Of a DNA stretch of 64,000 nt, positions 35,963 through 47,664 are shown in pieces. Numbering within the stretch: the stretch's first letter is position 1; the number at the start of each line of letters is the position of its first letter. Under the pieces are notes generated by a model, which did not search any database, was not told the origin of the DNA, and worked only from the letters and a program-made list of their open reading frames with translations. The DNA comes from Hymenopus coronatus. Lineage: Eukaryota; Arthropoda; Insecta; Mantodea; Hymenopodidae. The translations under genes were made by a program, and so were the position numbers. Location of the stretch: positions 9,664,501 through 9,728,500 of the forward strand of contig CM060887.1 in NCBI GenBank assembly GCA_030762935.1, read 5' to 3'.

Positions 35963-36141
35963 CCTTTAACCTGGTTGCTCATATCGGACGCTGAATGAAA
36001 TTGGTGAAATTATGCTCAAATAATCTCGGGGTCCATGGAGCTTAAATTACTCGACATTCGTCTTCTTAGAGTAGGGAAAACCCCGAAAAAAACCTTATCC
36101 GGGCAACTCACGACCTTTTGAACATGAGGCAGACACACCAC

Positions 36142-36653
36142 TAGTGATGGGCAAAAATAACACAACTATTTGAAACAGTTTCAAAACTAGAAACTAAAAC
36201 ACTTCTGGAAATTGTGTTATTGTTTTATGTATCGCTTCCCCGCAACAATAACAGTTACGCCTGAATACTTGTTTCACTTACGAATCTGTTCCATAACGTA
36301 AATATTTTGTCATTGCTTCTACAGTTTACCGCAAGGTGCGCCTTTGTTCCTTGTAGCGCGTGACCTGATATTATCCCGAAATTCGAATGTACTTCAAATT
36401 CATTCCCTCTCATTAACGCGCAACAATGTTATACTTCCGCAATTTATAATTTCCTCTTCAATGCACCTAGTGAGTGGTTGAATTTGGCGCATTGTGATTT
36501 AATCGATGGACTGTATCTATCTCAATAGTAGACAACACGTCTGCTCAATGCGGCGCAACAGTTTAGGGAATTTCAGTTGCACGAAACTGTTTCGTGGTTG
36601 CAATAGAAACAGATTAAACTGCTTCGCAAAAAGAATAACTTTTCCCACTACTA
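36142..36653. mobile_element. hAT-like MITE, 512 bp
   Basis: Left end TAGTGATGGGCAAAAATAAC; right end as reverse complement TAGTAGTGGGAAAAGTTATT. (T/C)AGTGATGGGCAAA is the well-known hAT terminal motif. The 8-bp flanks are CACACCAC (36134-36141) and CACGCTAC (36654-36661), differing by two transitions; removing the element restores the SINE B head. No coding capacity. Internal GTTTCAAAACTAGAAACT-type inverted motifs lie near the ends. Confidence 0.9.
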
Positions 36654-36740
36654 CACGCTACCACCACACTACCCAGGCGGCAAAGTAACTTTAAAAAGCA
36701 TTATAAAGGGTTCGATTTATGGTATCGCTTCAGTCTCTTC

Positions 36741-36776
<36 letters not shown>

Positions 36777-38004
36777 TAGGGCTCGGATTTTTAGGTGCTA
36801 AAAATGTTCAAAATATGTGCCAAAAGATAAAAAATATGTGCCAAAACAAATAAAATATATTTTTTTAAAGATCTGAATGGGTGATCTAATAAAAATGTAC
36901 ATGGTACTCACCAGTCATCATTCGTGGGAGGGATCTCCCAATACAGTATACGACCACGTGCTTCTTGAAATTTCCCATCCCGAAAGATTCACGATTGTGA
37001 AGAATTTCGAAATTGATCGCTCCACGTGTCAAGGAGTAAGTCTGGCGTAATTATAACATGGAATGTTACTCACATCAATAATTTCAGGATTTTACCATCA
37101 GAAGTGAAAATAGCCTTACATTCCTCAGCATATTGTTGCACTACTTTTCACTCTGGACATGTGAAGTCAAAACTGTCGATATGTAACTTGTAAACACAAC
37201 TAGAAGTTTGTCTAAACTTTGTGGATTCAAAAATGACAAATGAGTGAGTACTTTTTTTTTTTTTTTTCCCCATTTATATAGCCCCCTTTAATATCTAAGG
37301 TCATATCGGGGGCTTTCACTTGAACAAGTCGTTGTCTGTAGGTTCTTTTTACGTTGGTTTAAATCATTTTGTTTTACTTAAACACGCACACATACAAACT
37401 TCCAGACTCTGTGGGGGATAGGGAATCATTCTGGCTAGAGAAAGATTCCCCGGCCCAGCCGGGAATCGAACCCGGGACCTCTGGGCGAGTGACTTAATTG
37501 TCTGTACAGTTTAGCAAGCAATAGTATATATACTAGCCGGGCTGTGAAGCGATAGTAGGTGTTTATTTATGTCAAGCACATGGCAGTGGAGGAATTCCAT
37601 TCTTATCTTGCGAGCTCGTGGAAGTAAGGAGAGCAGGATGTTTATACTTTCTTCAAACTGAAGGGATACTAAAGCTGACATATCAACAACAAATTGCGTC
37701 ATTTGGCATGTGTAATTGATTAAAAGAAGTGGATAGTGACTTGTTAAAAATAATTCTGCTGCTGCTTTTGTGATTTTATGAAATTATATGAAAATTATTT
37801 TAAAAAACTTATGCGATTTTTGGGTAATTTATGTGAATATACAAAAAATATTTATTTACATAAAAATTCAGAAAATATGCATTTTTATGTGCAATAAAAC
37901 TTAAAATGTTTGGTCTAGTGTACACACCCAGAACATTAACCTCAGTTTCAAGTTCATATTGGGACGCAAACAGAATATGTATTTACCTAAAAATCCGAGC
38001 CCTA
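36777..38004. mobile_element. TIR DNA element, non-autonomous, 1228 bp
   Basis: Perfect 20-bp TIRs TAGGGCTCGGATTTTTAGGT at both ends. Subterminal AAATATGTGCCAAAA repeats at 36815-36850 and long AT-rich flanks inside. It contains a nested SINE C (37252-37487). The left flank is an (AAT)n run, so the target duplication cannot be read and the superfamily (hAT-like by general look) stays open. No transposase. Confidence 0.85.
37252..37487 (-). mobile_element. tRNA-derived SINE (family C)
   Basis: T run at left (A tail), then the 3' stem (AGCCCCC...GGGGGCT), body GGGGGATAGGGAATCATTCT, and B box as GGTTCGATTCCC on the minus strand. The A box is cut off compared with the copy at 6170-6486. Nested in the TIR element. 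Confidence 0.88.
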
Positions 38005-38506
38005 CTTATGACAAATGAATAGATAGAGAGGTACTCAGCTGAAAGCTAATGCGAGTCCACCTGTCAGATTCTGACCCTAATTTGTAACTATAAAATGTAA
38101 ATGATTGATCTCTTGTGCTCATAATGGCTGAATAAACATGTTACTTGAGGGCGTGTCTCTACGTTAACGAGATAATACTGCCACATAAATAAACGCCCCC
38201 CGGCTCTTATACATGAGCGATAACAATGTATATGTGGTATAACAATAACTTGCAGCTCAAGTTAACTGCCTGTTAACGGTTTATAAACCAGAAAACTGGC
38301 TTATCTACCTGCTCGAGCCTGAATTATCTAAAGTGGGTTCAATTTCAAACCTTCTAAAACGTTTTATGTATCTACAAAAATTTCACACAAAAGGAATTTA
38401 CGCTGTATCTCTTCACTGCTATATGATATTAAAGTTCCGTTTCCGGTTCTGAAGCGCACACAATTACGAACACACAGAGCGGTATAAAGAGAAGGTAGTG
38501 AGAGGA

Positions 38507-38769
38507 AATGAAATGGCGTGTTATTTATGGACGCTCTTTAATTACTGTGGTTCTCAGCTGGGCGTGAAAAACCACTTAATTTTGCTCAGAGTCCTCTCTA
38601 TCATCTTTTACATGCCGTAAATCTACGACACGGGACCAACGGCTTTACTTCCATTCCGAAGGAAGCCATGCTACGGATTTACGCCCGAAAAAATCTATTG
38701 TCCTCCGCCGGGTTTGAACCCGCGACCTTGCGTGTATGAAGTTACCATGGTAACCATTACACCACGACG
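38507..38769 (-). mobile_element. tRNA-derived SINE (family A) with 11-bp target duplication
   Basis: Flanks TAGTGAGAGGA (38496-38506) and TAGTTAGAGGA (38770-38780). The head reads TGGTGTAATGGTTACCATGG plus GGGTTCAAACCC on the minus strand; the tail is ATAAATAACACGCCATTTC. Confidence 0.93.
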
Positions 38770-38780
38770 TAGTTAGAGGA

Positions 38781-39418
38781 GTTCGTAGCGTAAACATGCA
38801 CACATTAAGGTATAGGGGAGATGCAGGAAATGACGGTCGATTAAGAGTACGGCCCCCCCCCAAGGAGAGGTTGGATTTTTTCTGTAAATTGATATGTTGT
38901 CATTAGAAGTATTTACTAACTGTGTACATAAATTTACGATGCTAAATTATTGCTAAGTAGTGCTAATAAATCAAAATTAATATAAATTGCACTGGCCGTT
39001 ATTACCAGCTTGTGCAGGTAAACACGGTCGCTAAGATACAGTATCGTAAAATAGAGAAGTTAAACATTTAAACCTTATCGTTCTGCTTTTATTAGAACAT
39101 TTCTTAGAGAAATCAAATTAAATAAAAAAAAGTGCATCTACAAGAAATTATGAAAACGGAAAATTAAATCTTGAAAATTAAATTATTGAATCTCCTATTT
39201 GCCGTATAGATGCGCTAACCACAGCAGCAGCTGACAGAATTAATCGTGCCTATTGCCCACACCGTTCTTGTCCACATTTTAGTTACATCATACTGTATAG
39301 CGTATGAGGTTCGTTGCAATGTAATGATTTAAATTACTTTTAGGGTCTTTAGCTGATATTTTTCATCAGCATAAGCACTGTTATCAATATTGTAAGAAGA
39401 TTGAATTGTCTTACGACA

Positions 39419-39458
<40 letters not shown>

Positions 39459-41004
39459 GTAATAATAATAATGCCAGTAAGAGACGACGGTTACTAAATA
39501 CAAACCTTTTTGATGCTAGGTGTTGTAGGAGCACATACCACATGCTCACAAAATACATAAAAAGAAAAATTGTATATAATGTTATGAGCTTATAGAAAGC
39601 AATGGAAAATAGCTGTGAATATTTAAGGGTAGAAATATGCATAAATGTAAGTTGTTGTAAGTTGGGTAATTAAGGCAAGGCGAGCTAGCGGAATTCCAGG
39701 TAACAGTTCACCAACCACCACCTGCTAATGTGCACGGGGTTTAGGCTAAAGAATGTAAGATAGAAAAGAACATACTTATAAAGAAGTGAGACAGGAATAG
39801 TGGCTTGTCTTCCAAGTAGAACAGGGGATTGGAAAAACAGACAAAGCAAGCATAAAGTTAAAATGAGAGGAAACATTGGGTTTTTCCAAACTCGTCATGT
39901 GCACGCTAAGACGTCAGAACTTGGCACAATTTATTCTCATAACTTGTGAGGTGATGCTAACTAAGAACCAATAAGAAATACCGTTACATTTTATTACGCG
40001 AAAGCTGGCGTCACCTAGGATCAGTATTTAAGGCAAGGCAGATCTCTTGTGTGGTTACTCTCTATAACTATCTCGCTTGAGCTTGTCTTCATGTCACACT
40101 GAGTCGTGAGCACGACCACGTGCTTGAGTGGTGGGGCGACGTGCAGGTGATTAGATTAGACTCCTGATTAATGATGTAAGTGGTGGGATGGTATGTATTT
40201 ATAACTCTTTTGTAAGGAAGCAAGCTAGCTGTCCGTTTAAAACCATGATACAATAAATTCAAGTCATAAGGGAAAGCGCAGTGTTTTTAATATTAGCTTC
40301 ACCCACAAACCCCTGAGATAAGTTTAATTAGGAGATTAGGAGTGGAATCTTCATTAACGCGGAGCTCAGGACACGGCTGGACCGAGACACTGATCCCCGC
40401 GATAGTCTGTAATTTCTGTGTTTTAAGTACTTATTGAATGCCCTTTATATGTGTCATATACAACAATATAACAATTTATTTGAATTTTTCACCTTGTGTT
40501 GCAAAATCAAAAACTAAGCAGATAATGCTATTGTTTTACACAGTTGTTTAAAACACCATACCCGGGGGCTGAAATGAGTGAAACATAAGAAAATGACAGG
40601 TTTTTTTTCTGCTAACATCGTTTTAATAACCAGTTTTCACGATACGTGCCTCACGTAGTTTTAACTTCTAAATTTGCAAAGTCCGAAATACTGACAGATA
40701 AAATCAAAGGTTTACCAATAAAGTTATTTTGCCTGGAGCAACCATACAAATGCTACATGCAGTAATTCGAGAAATTCACGCCTTCGGCGCTTGGGTCATC
40801 AGTTACCATTTAATGATCCTCAATGGCAGAGGCCTTTGTATTGCAGTGGAGCAAGGCAAATAACATCCATTATGATATGTCCGCAGGGAAAGTTGCAGTG
40901 CTGACTGATGAAATCAAGTGCGGGTCTGATCATTAGTCTTGGCAGCAGACCACAATTTGCACACGCTGCCAACCACGTTATGTTCATGTGGGCAGCTCTT
41001 GTTT
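38781..41004. other. Unique stretch; possible LTR-like segment and (TAA)n
   Basis: (TAA)n microsatellite at 39419-39473. 39640-40300 shows a TATTTAAG box near 40026 and AATAAA at 40251, reminiscent of a retroelement LTR, but no TG...CA ends with a target duplication could be fixed. No protein domain. Confidence 0.4.
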
Positions 41005-41426
41005 CTACTTTCTTTACACGTACTATGTACATAGTGTATCGAGAAAGTATTGCATTACACCCAGAAATTCGATATGTGTTCCATTCACATCACTTCCTGT
41101 ACACATTTGCAACAATTTTTGTTAAAAAGCTTATTCTTCAGAAATAGTCTTATTACTTGCTTCCTTGTAAGTAGAAGCGAAATAAGGGAGTACCATAGGT
41201 TAAAGTGGTGGTTGCTATGTGACTGAAGTTCCTTTGTTTGTATGGACAGGCCCAGAAAATTAAAGATATACATTTTATTTGGCAAGTAAATATGTTAAAT
41301 ATAAGAGACTTTAATCAAAACCGTTAGAGACATTTTTGAGAAAATAAAAATTTTCGAAAAAAGTTCCATGTAAAGGGTAGTTGGGGGTTGGGGGATTTTT
41401 TTGTAAATCTTCGATGTGAAAATGCA

Positions 41427-41473
<47 letters not shown>

Positions 41474-41593
41474 TTTATTCAGAGGGACCCCAAACATGTA
41501 TTTTGGTGAAATCTTGGTATCGAATTTTTGGGTGGAATGCAATACCTTCTCTATACACTATTTACATGGTACGAGTAGAGAAAGTAACAAAAA
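41005..41593 (-). repeat. R850 pieces: plus 5' stub joined to a deleted minus copy
   Basis: 41005-41071 is a plus 5' end with palindrome, breaking at ATTCGAT. From 41072 a minus copy starts (ATGTGTTCCATTCACATC), jumps at 41250 from TATGGACAGG to CCCAGAAAATT, holds (TTA)n at 41430-41475 and ends GTAGAGAAAGTAAC plus a 20-A run. Confidence 0.88.
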
Positions 41594-41639
41594 AAAAAAA
41601 AAAAAAAAAACAAATAAGTTCTTGGGCGGTAGAAAAGTA

Positions 41640-41760
41640 TAACATTGGCATTGAAAACGTGGTACCACGTGACAATAAATGTCTTGACAGAAATAGAGTA
41701 AGGTATTGTATGTTTGTAAATAAAGTATTGTGCTGATAACTTTCGTTACGTCAAATCGCG
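41640..41760 (+). pseudogene. Mariner 3' end fragment
   Basis: AGAAATAGAGTAAGGTATTG and the following 40 bp match the sequence around the transposase stop codon of the mariner remnant at 63283-63418 (opposite strand), about 80% by eye. Only the last few codons and 3' untranslated part are present. Confidence 0.6.
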
Positions 41761-42036
41761 TGTTACTTTCTGGGTTACCCTAGTATTTAACAGCACAGAG
41801 TAGTGGCGGATGGATACTATCTGCTTCTCTTTGTGGAGAATAACTCATGCATATGCAAAGTAAACGCTCCCGATACCAATCTATTCAGTTGCAGGATCCC
41901 AAAAGGGATCTGCCCTTTCACTGGATGATGTGAGAATATGGTATTACACAGGGATGGGATGATACCACTATTTCTGACAGCCAGACCACACCCATATTAT
42001 TTTAGGAGCAAATATCTGTGATGCAATATTACTAAA

Positions 42037-42903
42037 ATCTCATCAAAAACAAGGAATATCTAAAAAACGATCAACACCACGAAAAAGATATATATAACAT
42101 AAATTGTGTGTTTTAACGTGCTCTACATTTTCTGTGTGGTAAGGTTTTGTCCATCTCTTACGGTTAATCACTTACGCAAAATTTCGTAAAATTCATCCAG
42201 AATAAAGTAGTCTTTAGAGGTATTTCCAGAAAATTCAAGATATGCATTTTATTTGGCATGAACAAATCTTAAATATAAGAAACTTTTTATGAGAAAAACA
42301 ACATTTTCGAAAAAAAGTTCCATGTAAAGGGTAGTTGGTTCAAGAAAATCGCCCCACACCCAACTACCCTTTACATAGAACTTTTTTCGGAAAATTGCGA
42401 TTTTCTCAGAAATGACTCAAACAATTTTGATTAAAATGTCAAATATTAAAGATATTTACCACTTTATTCTGGATGAATTTTACGGAATTTTGCATAACTG
42501 CTAAACCGTAATAGATGGACAAAAACTTAACACCCCAAAAAATGTAGAGCACATTAAAACACACAATTTATGTCATATATATTTTTTTTTCGTGGAGTTG
42601 ATCGTTTTTGACATATTCTTTGTTTTTGGTTTCAGCTTTGAAAAACATAATTTTCTCATACAGGAATTTGTCAACTCTTGTACATACAAGCAAAGAAACT
42701 TCAGTCACATAGCAAGCAACTTTTGACTGTCACTTTAACCTATGGTACTCCCTTATTTCGCTTCTACTTACAAGGAATGAAGTAATAAGACTATTTCTGC
42801 TATTTTTCTCGATTAAAATGAAGTAAATAGAAGTATAAGCTTTTTAACAATAATTTGTTGCAGAGATGTAGAGAAAGTCATGTGAATGGAACACATAAGA
42901 TTT
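42037..42903. repeat. R850 head-to-head pair forming a long hairpin
   Basis: Minus arm 42037-42338 and plus arm 42359-42903 meet at GTAGTTGG/CCCAACTAC with a spacer of about 20 bp. The first roughly 275-300 bp on each side are complementary. The plus arm continues to a normal 3' end (CATGTGAATGGAACACAT). Both 5' ends are missing. Confidence 0.9.
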
Positions 42904-43521
42904 TTTCTTGTGGGAACCTCCTAACCACCCTTACAGAAATCCTAGATCCGCCCTTGGTGCCTGGAGTCCGTACCGTCTGACTATTCCGTACTCGCTCCTC
43001 GTACTCTGAAACTAACCACATAAAACACTAAGGAAGAAGATAAAGAGATTAGAATAAGGAATGTGGTGCCGTTGAAACAAAGAAACATCGTCCCAGATTG
43101 ACCAACACACCCATTGAGGTTTGTTTTGTTAATATCCACACTTGACTGGGAGCCAACTCACCCTATAAAAAGAATTAATTTCTTTGGCTAGTTCCCAGTC
43201 TGCAGAAACTGAAACCTCTGGTCTACAGACCATTTCAGGTCAGATAAAGAAGCAGTTTATGTCTATTTTAACAGTTTTAGTAACGATTTCGTATCTTTAT
43301 AATAATTTACGTCTAAGGTTTCCTGAGTAAAACTCCTTAATCTAAAGATAAAACAAAGATAATACTATTTTCGATTCTTTATTTGACAGTTGCTCTCGAA
43401 ATTAAGATAACATTTGTTCGATCACTTTTATCAGCTAATAAGTTTAAAGACCTCGGCAGAAAATAAATAACTCCCAAAAACACTTTGGTTTGCAATTTGA
43501 AAGACATTAAGGTAGCTAGTA
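42904..43521. other. Unique stretch, nothing recognised
   Basis: No ORF of note and no shared repeats. Confidence 0.5.
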
Positions 43522-44017
43522 CTGATGTGTTCAATTAACATAACTTTCTCTAGCTGTTTTAGATAGAATCTGTTCTTACAAAAGATCATTATTTTTATAA
43601 ATACTCTACTACTTGCTTCCTTTTAAATAGAAGGTAAATAAGGGAATATGTTAGCCTACAGCGACAGTCAATATGTGAAACAAATGAGGTTCAGTTTGAC
43701 GAAAGCAAAAGTATTTTAAACTGAAACCAATAAGAAGTAATATCTCAGAAACGGCCAGTTCTACAAAAATGTGTATACGAATAAATTGTGTATTTTAACG
43801 AGATCTACATTTTTGTGTACTAAGCAACCAGCTTTTGACTATCACTTTAACCTATGGTATTCCCTTATTTCGCTTCTACTTACAAGGAAGTAAGTAATAA
43901 GACTATTTCTGCTAATTTTTTCTCGATTAGCATGAAGTAAATAGAAGCAAAAGTTTTTTTAACAATAATTTGTTGCAGAGATGTAGAGAAAGTCATGTGA
44001 ATGGAACACATCAGATT
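43522..44017. repeat. R850 inverted junction: old minus piece and younger plus 3' end
   Basis: 43522-43826 is a diverged minus copy from its 3' end to TTTTGTGTACTAAG. 43827-44017 is a plus 3' end from CAACCAGCTTTTGACTATC to ACACATCAGAT. The outer parts can pair, leaving about a 130-bp loop. Confidence 0.85.
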
Positions 44018-46045
44018 TTGTCTCTACTAATGAGGGCTGATATGGAAGAATATAATATGACAGAACTATCTGTGAGCTCTTGGGAATATTTGTCCGCGTC
44101 ATTTCTTTGACTGCTTTCTGCCGACCGACGTTTCGCTGCAACCTGTGTTGAGTTTCTTCATGAAGAAGCTTAGGAAGGTTGCATGTTACAGTGAAACGTT
44201 GGCAGAAATGACGTCGCCTACACCGTAAAACGGATTATGCCAAGCTGAATGAGCGCATTAACCTATATTTTAAGTGATTAGGTTGTTTAAGTTAATTGCT
44301 AAATATAATATCATGTATTTATTTGTCATGATGTATATTGAAAGTTCAGAGAGACTGTTCCTGGAAAGCATTTCTAACTTTAACCCCAGAGTTTTCAAGC
44401 AACGATTTCAGTTGTTTACGAATAATTGCTTTTGTGTATTACAAGAGGGGAAAGATGCTATCGTGTAGTCAGGACTCGAAAAGAGAAAGTGGATGTGACA
44501 TATAAAGAGGGAAACCACGAGAATTGGGGTCAAGAATCACGTGAAAGACGTACTGACCAATTGGAAATAATTACGTAACGTCAGAAGCGCACCCCATGGC
44601 ATTTTCGGCGCCAAAATGGACTAATGAGATTGCAAGTTGAGAGTTTTGAGTGGGTAGAATTTACTATAAATGTAGAGCATTCTCCCTAGTTTTCAGGCAC
44701 TATGAAATGTAACGTCACGTCGAACCTGCGACGCTTTCAACGAGAAATCTGCGCTAAAAAGTTGAAGAGTCTACAAAAACTCTAAATGTTATAATTGTGA
44801 TACAACCACTGTCGTGAGTTAACACCGCGCGGAACTTGCGTAGAAAGTTAAAGTGTCCATAATAATTCTGCTCGTAAGAATTGCAATTTTCGCCGCGTAA
44901 GCTCAAGTCTCCTTTGTGTGCATTGTGCTCTATTGCGAGAGAAATTACGGAGATAGAATCGCGCCAGGAACTGTCTCGAGAACCTTGTGAAGGGAAATAA
45001 GCCTTTGATTAAATGAAAGTGCTGACGTTTATATTGAACCAAATTCCCGTTCAACGTCCGAGATCACCGTCGCTCAATACCTTGAGCTAAACAAGCAGGT
45101 CTCTCTCTATTGCTCGCCGCTCAGTCCGCAAATAGCCGAGGAGCGTCGAGGATCGTCTTCACCAGATGCGACACTGGAGAGAGGAAGGGGGAAAGAGGAC
45201 CAGACGTCGCTGCGCAGCCTAGCACCAAAGATACGACCCCAGATCCCACGCTACAAACGGAAGCCAAAGTAACCCAAATGGACTACGACCGTGGCAGCCT
45301 TCAGATATATCTATGTGTAAACTCATTTGCTGTAAAATAGGATTTTAATGTAAATATTCTTATTAATGCATCACGTGCTTCAATTTTATTAAAACAATGA
45401 ATTTAGAAAATAAATTATTATTTAAATAGCCATTCAAGCTAGAATGTTGCTACACTGCACAAGTATCACTGTTATTATGGAGATTCTTTACAACGTGTGA
45501 CGCGAGATGACGAGAGATTTTTCGGTAAAGCTATACGATGTTACATCACTTACACAGACGGACGTAGGGACGCACAGACACAAATGTTTAAAGTAGTAGT
45601 TTAAGTGCCTTCTACTGTTTGAAAACATTAAGTTGTTCAGATGTAAAAGTCACCAGACTGCCGAAATTTTGACTTCTTCTTGGGATCATGGGGGCCTTAG
45701 CTTCACAGATCTCTGTGCTACACTTTGTGGCTTCGGGTTCTCCACCTTGGGCTACGCTTTACGGCTTAGAGCTCTAAACGTTTATAACAGACCAATAATT
45801 CTAATTTCCGAGAAAAATAGTCCACTCATGTTGCACTTAGAAAAAATCTCGCGTCACATGTTGGAAAGAAGAGTCTATTATATATAATAACTGGTATCAA
45901 TCTCAACAAAATATCTTAAATTCTGTGGATCTGCCCCAACTTCATAGATGTATCACCTTAACCGAAAAAGTTGTTACCCGAAAAGATCCTCCCTTTAGTT
46001 CGGTTAATCAGGTTGTATGTATTTAAATTAGAAAGAGGAACTTAC
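44018..46045. other. Unique stretch before the upstream Sema exon
   Basis: An imperfect inverted repeat (GACGTTTCGCTGCAAC / GTTACAGTGAAACGTTGG) lies at 44128-44203. 44700-45300 is GC-richer with an unassigned 76-codon ORF at 45110-45340. No splice-bounded exon found. Confidence 0.45.
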
Positions 46046-46150
46046 CGTTGAGACTCATGGAGTCGTACTGCTCTGTCTGCAGTGGTTCCCTGTATATGAT
46101 AGGATCCATTCCCGAAAAATCAGCCACTGTTCCTGTATACAGGTCACCAT
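46046..46150 (-). CDS. Sema1a: Semaphorin (Sema-1a-like) internal exon, upstream of the pair
   Basis: A 105-nt exon of the Sema domain, the seven-bladed propeller that binds plexin in axon-guidance semaphorins. On the minus strand the acceptor reads TTGTTTCAG and the donor G|GTAAGT. After two bases completing an Asp-like codon (xAT), 34 codons follow, including GTVADFSGMDPIIYREPL and ending Ser-Leu-Asn plus one base (phase 1). The VADFSG and IYREPL blocks are hallmarks of semaphorins, and the TEQYDS stretch resembles insect Sema-1a more than Sema-2a. The exon is joined in phase to 19143-19231. The reading frame is clean. Semaphorin is nearly certain; the 1a subclass is recalled from family knowledge. 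The exon sits about 200 bp from a transposon-protein remnant on the other strand, which is unrelated. Confidence 0.93.
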
Positions 46151-46339
46151 CTGAAACAACAATAATTTACCTTCTGTAATTTGATGTAACTTAACTCAGT
46201 CTGAAGTAATTGTACAAAGAAGCATTTTTTTTTTTTTTGCAGTGAAAATTTCATATTATACATTTATGGACATCCACTTTTGAGATTTCATCTAATTTTG
46301 GTGTAGGTTATCCGCAAACCTGCTAGAAGATGACAATGG

Positions 46340-46690
46340 ATGAATTGTCGAAACGCTTCTGACAAGAAAGGAACTTGCTGCTTGGGAGTCTTTCAGAGAG
46401 ATCGCCTCAAATTTCCTAGGGAACCGTCGTGCATCATAGATAAATAGTGGACAACATGTTGCTGTCTTATCATCAAATGGGGTGCAGTATGTCGTTGAAG
46501 ATACACTTTCTCCCCTCTCATTTGGACTTTTCCCTTGAACATTGTGGTGCAGTTTCTGATGAACATGGAGAGCGATTTCACCATTCGAAAGTCGTTACCA
46601 GGGTATATGGAGTACATCCATGTTAGCGGATTATTGCTGGACGGGGGTGAGGGATGCTTCCGAAGCCCAGTATAGCAGATAAGCTAAAAG
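46340..46690 (+). pseudogene. Remnant of a widespread arthropod TE-type protein
   Basis: Patchwork plus-strand translation gives ELAAWESFREIASNFLGNRR, then MGCSMSLKIHFLPSHLDFS, CGAVSDEHGERFHH and, in another frame, RYQG and DYCW-like ends. I recall the block SHLDFFP.N.GAVSDEHGERFHQD...RYQG as the C-terminal part of a protein found in many copies in arthropod genomes and behaving like a transposon product; its superfamily is not clear to me. Several frameshifts and stops. Opposite strand to the Sema exon 190 bp away. Confidence 0.7.
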
Positions 46691-46746
46691 GAGACATATT
46701 TAAACGAGGTAAACCTAGCCAAATAGTACAACTACGGAATATGCAT

Positions 46747-47513
46747 TTTTAGTTTCTCAATACGCACTGTGTACATAGTGTATAGAGAAGGTATTGCAAT
46801 GCACTCAAAACATCGAAACTGAGATTTCACCGGAAATAATGTTTTGGGTCTTCAGAAAAAGGTGCGTGTGTGTGTTCCTGTGTCTGTGAACACGATAAGT
46901 TAAAACGAAAAGTCGGTAAAACACCAAATTGGCATTTAAAATTAGTAATTTCCAAGGATGCGACACGAAGCTTTTGAGGAAAACTACCCTTTAGATGGAA
47001 AAAGTTTCTAAATTTTGGAATTTTTCAAAAATCACATTAAGGATTTTGATACAAATCCTGTACATTAAAGATATTTACGTTATAAATAAAATGTATACTC
47101 TGAATTTTCTGCGAATAGCCTCTAAGGTCTCCTTATTTCGAATGAATTTTGCTGAATTCTGCATAGCTGGTAAACAGTATGAGATAGACAAAAACTTGCT
47201 ACACAAAAATAAAGATCTTGTTAAAATACTTCCTAGTTATTTGGTTTCAAATTAAAATACTTAAGTTTTCTCATGTGGAAATTTTTCAATTCCTGCCCAC
47301 ACAACAAAGGAATTTCAAAGGCAATTCAATTTAAAAGATTTGACTATCGCTTTAGCCTAATATACCCCTTATTTCCGTTCTTCTTACAAGGAAGGTATAT
47401 CTAGACTATTTCTGTTAATTTTATCTCAATTAACATGAAGTAGATACAAGAATAACATTTAACAATAATTTGTTGCAGATATGTAGAAAAAGTCATGTGA
47501 ATGAGACACATCA
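46747..47513 (+). mobile_element. R850 element, older form, plus orientation
   Basis: Starts TTTCTCAATACGCACTGTGTACATAG and ends GTCATGTGAATGAGACACAT. Numerous substitutions and a deletion of the TTCCTTG block. Confidence 0.9.
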
Positions 47514-47664
47514 AAGTTTTTTTATATACTTCCAAAGCCTAATCAAGCAAATTGTTGAGAATACATGATTGGTTGGAACAGAGTTAAATCTTACGAAATA
47601 CTTGCATTAGATTTAGTTCACTAAGAATCAAAGCTGTCAAATACCTTGGATTGTGATTTAAACA

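Larger units (their letters stand above)
35660..36685 (-). mobile_element. SINE B host carrying SINE A and a hAT-like MITE
   Basis: Blocks 35660-35684, 35963-36141 and 36654-36685 join into one family B SINE: tail GTCCTTTAACCTGG, body CTCGGGGTCCATGGAGCTTA, head CACACTACCCAGG. Two later insertions split it. Confidence 0.88.
19232..46045 (-). other. Complete 26.8-kb semaphorin intron packed with repeats
   Basis: It is bounded by a GTAAGT donor next to 46046 and a TTTCAG acceptor next to 19231, both phase 1. R850 pieces in both orientations occupy roughly half of it. It also contains tRNA-SINEs, a hAT-like MITE and a TIR element. No other exon was recognised inside. Confidence 0.88.

Noticed and set aside
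35685..38769. tRNA gene candidates from the A and B boxes
   Set aside because: All such heads are followed by SINE bodies and tails, several with target duplications; none folds as a complete tRNA with a matched acceptor stem.
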